Shown here: piece after piece, positions 55,901-64,000 of the stretch | Layout of the letters: the number at the start of each line of letters is the position of its first letter | Position numbering within the stretch: the stretch's first letter is position 1 | Source: Colletotrichum lupini | Taxonomy: Eukaryota; Ascomycota; Sordariomycetes; Glomerellales; Glomerellaceae | Direction of reading: 5' to 3' | Assembly: GCF_023278565.1 (NCBI RefSeq) | Contig: NC_064679.1 | Coordinates: 5,208,001 to 5,272,000, forward strand | DNA length: 64,000 nt | Made by a program: the position numbers and the translations under genes | The notes under the pieces: generated by a model | The model's input: the letters and a program-made list of their open reading frames with translations, nothing else | Told to the model about the DNA's origin: nothing | Databases searched by the model: none

Positions 55901-57133
55901 CTTCCAAGTTCCCCCACCCGCACAGCCCACGGTCCACAGTCCCGCAGCCCAAGCGCTCGGCAGCATCTACGCAAGACACAGTACCTGTACATCATCACCA
56001 CAATATTCCAGGTTCATCATCAGCATCAGCATCAGCATCTACATTCGGACCTGCATCAAGCCTCTGCAGCCCCCGTTCAAGCACATGTCTACCGCCCCCA
56101 TCGGAATCTTCCAGTCTTCTCCCAACAACCATCAACTTCTCCAGCTTCCTCCGATTGACCTGGATCTCTCCTCTTTCCCGTCCTCCCGTATCCCGACCGT
56201 CTCATCCCATCCCATCCCGTCCAATCCAACTTCACGGATATCCACACCTCCAATTGCGCAGTCCACAATCCACATGCGCAGAACGGATACACCGTAACAC
56301 CGCCCATCCATCCATCCATCCATCCACCTGCCTCAGACATCATAGGTAGCTGCTACCTTGCCCCATACCTACCTCAGATCAGCATCTCCACGTTGTCGCC
56401 CATCTCACTTTGCTGTCACTGCGCCTTCCCATCTGCCGTACTCTGCGTACCGCGCACTCCCGCCTTCCTATCCGAACAAACACCCGCTGTCCCCGTCACT
56501 TTGGTCCAGTTTGCCTTCCAATACCTACAGCACCAACTTCCAGTCTTCCTCTGTTGGCACTGAGGCCCCCACGAACCAGTTCTGTGCACGAAGCCGCCTC
56601 TTCCCTGTTTCGACGTCCAATCTCGACCTCCTCGTCCTTCAATCCCCCTTCAATGGCACTGTCCTGACCAGCCGCCCGTCTTCCTTCTTGAGCACTTCTT
56701 CTTTTACTTCTTCTTCCGTCATTCTTTACCTTTCTTCTTCCTCCAATTCATTCCGTTTCACTCGGTCGGCTTTCTTCTTCCTTGTAATCTCTCGTGTTCC
56801 AACTGTCCATAGAGCTTCGCACCGTTTGGGCCTTCGAATCCCCGACAACCACCTCGAATCGTGTCTCGCGATTCTCGACTGCAGCACCCGACCGACCAAC
56901 AACCAAGCTCCTGCTCTCCGCGCCTCGAGCACCCCTTTACCCTTTTCTCGATCACGGTCTTGCGCTGCCGCTCGCCTGTTGAATAGGCCTGGCTGAGCCG
57001 GCCGCCAGGCCTCCTTCATCCGATATCCGAACTACCCTTCTACTCGAGTCCATCGTCCATCCCCCCCGGGACCGACTTGCGACGACACCCTACCTCACTA
57101 CTCCATCCCACGACCCCGCGACCACTCTACACC
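52988..57133. other. Long intergenic region upstream of the GT90 gene, ending in a pyrimidine-rich leader
   Basis: 4.1 kb without a supported gene. From about 55.7 to 57.1 kb the + strand is strongly C/T-rich, with open frames up to 212 codons (56358-56996) that are low-complexity Ser/Pro/Arg and not convincing. This looks like a long 5' leader or promoter. Simple repeats lie at 56015-56039 (CATCAG units) and 56304-56327 (CATC units). Around 54922-54935 there is a short palindrome GTACTGCACAGTAC. No RNA gene is seen. Confidence 0.5.
56304..56327. repeat. Tetranucleotide repeat (CATC)n
   Basis: Five to six consecutive CATC units in the pyrimidine-rich region upstream of the GT90 gene; a simple microsatellite. 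Confidence 0.8.
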
Positions 57134-59235
57134 ATGGTGAAGCTCATTCCACCATCGTTTCCGCCCCGGCGGCCTTCGAGCTTCCTCCGCTACGCCGCCG
57201 CCGTCATCTTTTTCGTGGCTCTCTTCTACTACTTCGACCCGCGATACCCAAGAGAACCTCTGACACAGCTTCAACCAGAGAAGCCGAAGCAACCCCCGCA
57301 AACACCAGACCCGGTGGCTCCGGCACAGGTTGAGGATGTCACAAAGCCGACGGCTCAGGCCGAGACGACACCGATACCTCCGAAAGCCGATCAAGCATCG
57401 TCGGGAGCTAAACCCCCCTCAGCGGGCAATACCAAGGTTGAAGGCGGTGTCGATCCGTCAAAAGGACATCCCATAGATGCCTTGATCAAAGAGGCCGACG
57501 AAACGTTTGATAAGTTGTTGGAGAAGGAGACCAAGACGCTGCCCGCCGCGGCCAAGGCCTACCGCGAGCGACGTGGTCGCCACCCTCCCCCGGGCTTTGA
57601 CGCATGGTTTCAATTCGCCCAGGACCGCAAGGCTGTCATTGTGGAGGACTTTTTTGACCAGATCTACCACGATCTAAAACCGTTCTGGGGTCTCGAACCA
57701 TCACGCATCCGAAAAGAGGCGGCTGAATGGGAGATGGTGATCAAGGTGCGCAAGGGACGAGCCACCCGTATCAGCGACTGGTTCTGGACCATCCACTGGA
57801 CAAACATGCTCAAGACGATTGAGCATCTGCTACCCGACATGGACATCGCCCTGAATCCGATGGACGAGCCGCGCATGGTGGTGCCGTTTGAGGATATGGA
57901 GCAGCATTTGAGGGACGCTGCCCTGATGGAAGGGATGCCCGAACCGAAAAAGGTTATGAACACATTCCAGGCCCTGCCCAGTAGCAAAAAGGAGCTCGAC
58001 CGCAACGTCAAGGTCAAGAGCAAGCACTGGGATAAAGTCACGAGTATGTGCCCTACCACCTTTTCTTCTACCCCACCTACCTACTCCTTTTCATGGGACG
58101 AACAACTCTCGAATACTAACATCCGTCTGCAGAACAGTACTGGCTCATTGCCCGCCGTGGGTGCCCTCCCGACAGCCCTGCTCGACTGGCAAAGACGCAA
58201 AGGACCTTTAACCATGCCCCCGCCGTTTCGACAAAGTATGCCAAGCCGCATATGCGCGACGGTTTTGTTTCCAACTACACTCTCTCGACCCATATCTGTC
58301 ACCAACCCGACCTGCAAGGCCTCAATGGCATCTTCATTGAGCCCCTAAGCACAGCTGCCACGCCTGTTCTGTTTCCAATGTTTGGCGGTTCCAAGCTGGC
58401 CGTCAACAATGAGATCCTGCTTCCTGCAGCCATGTACTGGACAGAGGAAGAACGGTTTAGTGGCGGTGGGTACCATGGGGGCCGCTGGAACAAGAAGAAG
58501 GACGCGGTGCTCTGGCGCGGCGTCGCAACGGGTGGGCGCAACCGCGTGGATAACTGGCAAGGGTTCCAGCGCCACCGGTTCGTGGCCATGAACAACGCGA
58601 CCAAGGTCACGGGCGCCGAAGACGGCACGATGGACCCGATCAACTTTTCCCTGCCCGACAAGATGTACAACATTGCAGCGCAGGCGGTGGGCGGGCTGGG
58701 CGACTGGATCAAGTCGTGGGCCAATGTTGGGTTTACGGATCTCATGTGCGAGCCCGAGGGCAAGGCCGGAACGTGCAACTACACGAGCCCCTATTTCAAC
58801 ATCACCGAGGGGGTTATGCTCTCCGAGATGTACGACAACAAGTACCTCCCCGACGTTGACGGCAACAGCTTCTCAGGCCGGTACCTCGCGTTCCTGGGCA
58901 GCACGAGTCTCCCCATCAAGTCGACGCTTTGGCGGGAATGGCACGACAGCCGTCTCGTTGCATGGAAACACTTTGTGCCGATGGACACGCGGTATAATGA
59001 ATATTACGGCATCATGGAATACTTTTTGGGATATGGTGACGAGAGGCCAGGCCACGACGCCGAAGCGGAGAAGATTGCCATGGCGGGCAAGGCGTGGGCC
59101 GAGAAGGCGCTGCGTAAGGAAGACATGCAGATTTACACTCTGCGGTTGCTTCTCGAGTACGCGCGCGTTACGGACGAGAGAAGAGAGAGGATGGGCTGGG
59201 TGCATGACTTGCTGGCGGAGCAGACATCCAGTTGA
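57134..59235 (+). CDS. GT90-family glycosyltransferase (CAP10-like), type II membrane protein
   Basis: Two exons around an 89-bp intron (58044-58132, donor GTATGT, branch TACTAAC, acceptor CAG) encode 670 residues; the ATG is in an ideal ACCATGG context. A short basic head, one membrane helix (about residues 18-34) and a long Pro/Gln/Lys-rich stem (about 40-115) give a Golgi type II layout. The catalytic region follows from about residue 150. The join DKVT/KQYWLIARRGCPP restores it, and RWNKKKDAVLWRGVATGGR and later NKYLPDVDGNSFSGRYLAFLGSTSLPIKSTLWREW are the conserved GT90/CAP10 sugar-nucleotide segments. Cryptococcal CAP10-type proteins are needed for capsule; GT90 members transfer xylose or glucose. 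Donor and acceptor here are unknown. Confidence 0.9.
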
Positions 59236-60612
59236 GAGAGCGCGAGGAGGCAGAAAGGATTGTTGTTTCGTCGCATGGATACCACACCGCGGAATACGGG
59301 AAATCAAAAAGGGCATGGCGTTATTTTATCTCTATTATGTTGTTCTGGTCCGTCTCTTTTGGGGAGTTTTTGGTGTAACTCGCAAGGGCCCCTACTTGTC
59401 AGCCTTTTTATGGGTGTTTTGAGACCTTTGTCTACGGATCCTACCAGAACCGACTCCCTCGAACGGGAGAATGAGGAAGCATGAAATCGGCATCATTCTA
59501 GGTATTGATATATAACATAGGTCATGTATGCTGCATGGCAACTAGTACATACCACTGCCAGGTTTAGCGGCGCATCAAAGTGCCATGTGCATGTGAATGT
59601 GAGGGTGGAATTGCATGTTGTGAAAGTGTCGGACGTCGGTTCCGGATCTAAGTTCTACATGACGTGGAAAAGGAATGGCTCGGTCTTCGGAAGGCAATCC
59701 CGCAGACCGGAGACGACGTCTGCCGCCTGTTGCCGTTCGTAGGCGTGCTGCACAAGGAGTTATGGAGTAATGATATCTCGAATCTTATCCTTCAGCCGTC
59801 GACAGCCCAACCAACTGGTCCGTGTACAGCAGAATAAAGTCATTTGATCACTTTCACGAGACACATGGCGGGAGGATTGGAGACGCGGCTACGAGTCATA
59901 ATCAAGTCCAACCCGCCAATGTATTCGCGTAGGGTGCAGACGATTACGCGATGATAAGGCAATTTCGAGACGAGAGAATGCGCCTCTTTTACGTAAAGCC
60001 AGGGAGCGTCCTTGCTTCGAGGGCCTTGGGCAGGTGAGGGGTATAATCGGGAGAGACAATGGAAGCAAGCGGATGAGAGAGTTCTTGTGCTACCTACTCA
60101 AGCGCGGGAGCTAGCGGATGACAAGTGACAGCGTGTTTGCGTAGAGAGTTGAACCGATTTTCAGTCTTCCGAAGGATGTAGCTATATCTGGGAATCGTGG
60201 ACGGGGTAGGTTGAACAGGCAGGCAGGCAGGCGGGTGGGCTAGGCCCCGGATAATGGAAGATGGGAAGGACGTCATGCGGCCACCCTTGGAACTGATTGA
60301 TAACAAGAAATGTGGAAAAGACAAGGTAGTTAAATGGGCGTCGAGAATCAGAGGTGAGAACATGGGAGTCGAGGGATGCCGGCCCGGGCACGAGTCGCTG
60401 AGGTTTTCAGTGTGAGATGAGAATCGAGATGCTGCAGCAGCAGTAGTGCGGGTCCGTGATGGGCAGGGCCCTGCTGCCCTGATGGGTGACTCGTGGGAGG
60501 AGGGGAGGGCCTCAAACCGCAGTAGCACAACTGTGACCTCTGGTCTAGCACACATTGTACGTAATTGAATGTACTCTGGGTGTATCAGACTCGGGAGGAC
60601 ACTTCACGGCCA

Positions 60613-60718
60613 GATAAGAGGAGCGTCTGATAAGAGACAAGACCAATCGATAAGGCAAGAAAGGTGCGAACCTCGGAAAATCGACACCTGGCTCTCTTTT
60701 GGTTGCACTGAAGATAAG
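60613..60718 (+). promoter_or_regulatory. Cluster of four GATAAG sites (AreA/NIT2-type) upstream of arginase
   Basis: GATAAG occurs at 60613, 60629, 60649 and 60713, all on the + strand; further copies lie at 59953 and, as CTTATC, at 59784. Four in 106 bases is far above chance. Paired HGATAR sites are targets of the nitrogen GATA factor AreA/NIT2, apt for a nitrogen-releasing enzyme. The distance to the start codon, about 1.4 kb, is long but no other gene lies between. Confidence 0.55.
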
Positions 60719-61182
60719 GCACCGTACCTCACTACCTTTGTAAGGGAGGCAAGGCAGGGAAAGTCAGGTAGGAGAAAAGAGAACATAATGGAGGGAAAAT
60801 GATTGCAGTCCGGATACCTTCGATTCCTATGCCTTGGAACGGGTGGTGGTGGTGGTGGTGGTGGTCCGCATCACCCCCTCTTTCTCAACAAAAAAAGAGC
60901 AGAGAAGAAATGAGAAAAAAAACTCTTTCTTCTCTTCTCTCTCCCGTATTCCGAAAAGGCCGAGCTTCCGTCCGTGGTTTTCTTGGTTGTGTGAGTGTCG
61001 GGTGTGAGATTGTCATGCGCCTTCGCGTCGCCCTGCCATTAGGGAACATCACCAAGTCCCGGAGGCGGTGATATTGGTGAAGTGGACAGCGGACGTGGGC
61101 GACGGGCCTCTTTAAATAATGCCTCGCGCGTTTTCCCGCCGGGTCACCTGCCGTTAAGTGGCACACCTCCGGGCGCGCCAGA

Positions 61183-61347
61183 CCCCTAAGTGCAGGTGCT
61201 CCAGCGGTGGTCCAGCGGGCCCCAGCGATGTGCGGCGGGGGTCTGCCCCTTGCGGCCCTCTGGCTCCCTTCTCTTGCGGCGCTACGCCCGCCGACCGTGG
61301 GCCCCATAACTGTCCGGGGCTCCACTGATGTTCCCCTAAGTGCAGGT
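61183..61347. promoter_or_regulatory. Duplicated 15-mer CCCCTAAGTGCAGGT
   Basis: The identical 15-mer occurs at 61183-61197 and 61333-61347, about 740-900 bases upstream of the arginase ATG. Each copy includes CCCCT, the stress-response element of Msn2/4-type factors. Exact duplication in otherwise unrelated sequence suggests a bound site. Confidence 0.4.
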
Positions 61348-62083
61348 CTACCCGTGGTGGGGATGTTCGGGGGTGGACCGTCGACCTTGGTGGAGGGGCC
61401 CAAGGGGAGGTTCAGGGGTCCGCAGCCTGGAACACGCTGGTGTCATTGCCGTCCTGTCGCCGTCGCCGTCGCCGTCGCCGGGTCTTCACTCTTCAGTACC
61501 CAAGGTGCGAGGTGTCTTACATTCCTCACCTTTCCATTGTGTCCGGTAGCGTCGCTTGCTTCGACACCACCCGTCTGTCCCACCTTCTACACAGCTACCT
61601 ACGCAGTAGAAACCTTCCGTCTTTTCCACAATCCACCCCGTCCTCGTCCTTGTTCCCCCCTTGGCCAGGGATGCGCGCGAATGCTTCCTTTCCCATCAGC
61701 CCTAGGCGCGCTAGCCATCCCATGACTGAGGCGGCCATGGTCATGGATGATGGCTGTACGGAGCCAGGTACTTCGTGGCCCGGAGCCCTTGGTGTCGCCG
61801 GTGACGGAAAGGCTTTAAACATACCTTGATCGCCCGTCTTCTGCTGATTCAAGACTCTCTACATATAATACTCCCCAGCTTCTACCCTCCTCTTGACCTC
61901 TCCTCCTTCTCTTCCTCGTCTTCTTCTTCTTCTTCACTTCAATCTCTTACCTCGATTACCCGCACATATCTTGTCACTGAACCAAGGTCAGCGCCACCAT
62001 CGTCAACCCTCACCTACCACCACATTCCCCTCCTCCTCCACCATCCGTAATCACAAAGTTCGCACCCTCGGCGCATCGCAACC

Positions 62084-63226
62084 ATGGTCCAGAACACATC
62101 AATGGTCACCTCCAAGTTCCTGAGCAACCCCGAGGACCTCGGCGTCGTTGCCGTTGGCTTCTCTGGCGGACAGGTAAGCGTCGCCAATAGCCTGCCCTCC
62201 CAAGGCAACATAGAAATCTGACCCTCGCCCGCCTGCAGTGCAAGAAAGGCGTCGACGCCGCCCCCAAGGCCCTCATCGAGTCCGGCCTGCTCACCCAGCT
62301 CCGCGACGAGCTGGGCTACAAGCTCCACGGCGACGATGAGGTGCACCTCTACACCGACCTCGTACCCGCAGACGACCCCCCCTTCCGCAACATGAAGAAC
62401 CCCAAGGCCGTGTCCTCCGTCACCGAGCGCATCGCCGACCAGGTCTACCAGCAGTCGCGCCTCGGTCGCCTGACCCTGACCCTCGGCGGTGACCACAGCA
62501 TTGCCATTGGCACCATTGCCGGCTCTGCAAAGGCCACCCGCGAGAGACTCGGCCGCGAGATTGCCGTCATCTGGGTCGATGCGCACGCCGACATCAACAC
62601 CCCTGAGACGAGCGACAGCGGCAACGTCCACGGCATGCCCGTGGCTTTCGTCACGGGCTTGGCCAAGGAGTCTAGACCCGAGTACTTTGGCTGGCTCAAG
62701 GATGAGCACATGCTAAGCATCAAGAAGCTGGTGTATATTGGTCTGCGCGACGTGGATGCAGGCGAGAAGAGGATTCTGCGCGAGAATGGCATCAAGGCGT
62801 TCAGCATGTTTGACATTGACAGGTAGGTCTCTCCTCTTCTCTTTCTTTCCGCACCGCATGGTCATGATAGACTTCTGACCGTTATGACTAAACTAACATC
62901 GTTTTCTTTTTAGATATGGCATCGGACGCGTCATGGAGATGGCGCTTGCGCACATTGGCAACGATACCCCCATTCACTTGTCATTTGACGTTGACGCTCT
63001 GGACCCCATGTGGGCGCCGTCAACGGGTACCCCGGTCCGCGGCGGTCTCACATTGAGAGAAGGTGACTACATTTGCGAGTGTGTGCACGAGACTGGCAGC
63101 CTTGTCGCGCTGGACCTGGTCGAGGTGAACCCGTCACTCGCGGCCGAGCAGGAGGGCGCGGCGTCCGAGACGGTAAGAGCGGGCTGCTCGCTGGTGCGTT
63201 GCGCTCTGGGAGAGTCATTGCTCTAA
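62084..63226 (+). CDS. CAR1: Arginase
   Basis: Three exons with introns 62174-62238 and 62823-62913 (the latter with a CTAAC branch and TTTTAG acceptor) encode 328 residues, the standard fungal arginase length. The ATG is in ACCATGG context. All manganese-binding motifs of the ureohydrolase fold are present: GGDHS (His116), VDAHADIN (Asp144, His146, Asp148) and SFDVDALDP (Asp250, Asp252). [10 protein letters not shown] and GLTLREG line the substrate pocket as in yeast Car1. The enzyme splits arginine to ornithine and urea in the cytosol. The C-terminus [24 protein letters not shown] covers the trimer-contact region. The promoter has GATA-factor sites, so nitrogen-source control is likely. Confidence 0.97.
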
Positions 63227-64000
63227 GTTGGTAGCTTGAGCGCGCGGGGGACAAAAGGGAAAGGATGCGGCCACAATGGATTCTCGACTTCTGGCAGAAT
63301 CATGGCTGCTGACGGAGAACGGCGAGGGCTGCCTATCTATGGTTGTGGGAACACAGGGAAGATTAAATGGTACACGGAGGCAAAGTGAATTTGGCGTATA
63401 GCGCAATAGAAGACAGAACAAGTGAGGTGGCCAGGGAAACCTGGACGGAGTCAGACACGGGGTTGAGGTAGATATATACCAACGAATAGATTTATGAGCC
63501 GACCTTTCGTTGTCATGATTGATGCTAGGTAAGGTACCTTGGTATAAGGTCCCTTTGGTTACTCCGTAAACCAGCGATTATTCAAACGTATCCGAACTTT
63601 GCAGCGCACTCACGTGGCTCAATTCCAAGGTCTCTACGACAACATGTTCGATTGGGCATAAAGACATGTGAAATGGAAGGCTGAAGTCGTGAGGCGGTTC
63701 GGGTGCATATTGGAGTCTTTGAGCCTCGGAACCCGGGGGCGTGAGTGGCTGGCAGGGACAGCAGGTCCAACGCGGGCTCAGAGCACCCCACTTTCCTGCT
63801 TGCTCACCGATGAGATGTGTCGGTACCTCACGTGCTTACCTAAGGCAAAGGAAGGGACGGAGTCGGGATGCCTTCCATTCGCCCAGCCATCGCCATTTCC
63901 AAAGGGAAGGAGAGATCAATTAATGTACGGTGTACCTTGACTAAGGCAAGGTACCTATTCCCTATTCGCAGATGAGAGAAGGAAGCTGGCTCGCCCTCAG
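63227..64000. other. Region downstream of arginase
   Basis: No supported gene; short frames on both strands do not resemble proteins. Several GGTACCTT/AAGGTACC motifs occur (about 63531-63539 and 63930-63955), repeated short sequence of unknown meaning that may belong to the promoter of a gene beyond the window. Confidence 0.45.

Larger units (their letters stand above)
59236..62083. promoter_or_regulatory. Upstream region of the arginase gene
   Basis: 2.85 kb between two + strand genes, so apart from the GT90 3' flank it is arginase promoter. It contains GATAAG clusters, a duplicated CCCCTAAGTGCAGGT, trinucleotide repeats at 60843-60866 (GGT) and 61456-61480 (GTCGCC-type), and a C/T-rich leader at about 61887-61955 that has no ATG down to the start codon. 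Frames of up to 172 codons on both strands (60885-61725) are not supported as genes. Confidence 0.55.

Noticed and set aside
56358..56996. 212-codon + strand frame
   Set aside because: Ser/Pro/Arg/Leu-rich translation of a C/T-rich tract; all three frames there are long and none has a domain.
60094..60555. 153-codon minus strand frame
   Set aside because: No motif, Pro/Ser-rich, and lies in the arginase upstream region.
1..64000. tRNA, rRNA, CRISPR or prokaryotic operon features
   Set aside because: I looked for tRNA T-loop signatures (GGTTCGA) and found only LTR-internal or isolated matches without cloverleaf context. No spaced direct repeats like CRISPR occur, and spliced genes with wide spacing rule out a prokaryote.

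Overview
The window is nuclear DNA of a filamentous ascomycete (Pezizomycotina, probably a Sordariomycete; Glomerellales/Colletotrichum-like is a guess from gene content and base usage). The evidence is short GT-AG introns of 50-102 bp with CTAAC/CTGAC-like branch points, ATGs in good context, typical fungal proteins (ENA-type Na+-ATPase, GH12 and GH43 wall enzymes, a 7-TM rhodopsin-domain protein, a GT90 protein) and a block of DNA mutated by repeat-induced point mutation (RIP). I support 14 protein genes; 9 of them needed splicing reconstructed by hand from frame continuity and conserved motifs.

Layout. 1-3617: no supportable gene. 3623-18478: an AT-rich block consisting of one Ty1/copia-type LTR retrotransposon (+ strand, 205-bp LTRs, TSD ATAAT/ATGAT) with a second copia-type element (- strand, 225-bp LTRs, TSD ATACT) nested inside it. 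Both are RIP-mutated, with CpA and TpG almost erased. A further ~0.5-kb insertion inside the inner element is not RIP-mutated and so looks younger. 19375-29369: three minus-strand genes: carboxypeptidase S (M20), a full-length ABCG transporter of the YOL075C type, and a secreted GH43 endo-arabinanase. 33211-39812: an ENA P-type ATPase, a secreted endonuclease/exonuclease/phosphatase (EEP) protein and a small basic protein, all +. 40123-47767: an MDR oxidoreductase (-), a GH12 glucanase (+), and a divergent pair made of a PhzF-family protein (-) and a diaminopropionate ammonia-lyase/M20 hydrolase fusion (+). 47902-52987: a 7-TM rhodopsin-domain protein (-) and an MTF1-like mitochondrial transcription factor (+). 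57134-63226: a GT90 (CAP10-like) protein and arginase, both +.

How the genes relate. There is no classical secondary-metabolite cluster. The most unusual gene is the lyase-hydrolase fusion at 45494-47767. It joins in one polypeptide the two activities that are neighbouring genes (ygeX, ygeY) in Escherichia coli, which suggests sequential release and breakdown of an N-acylated 2,3-diaminopropionate-like amino acid. It shares a 511-bp promoter, containing a Gcn4/CpcA-type site and a dyad, with the PhzF gene. Two promoters carry clear site clusters: ten GCCAAG (PacC-type) hexamers upstream of the ENA ATPase, and four GATAAG sites within 106 bp upstream of arginase. Several intergenic gaps are long (2-4 kb) and show no supportable gene.
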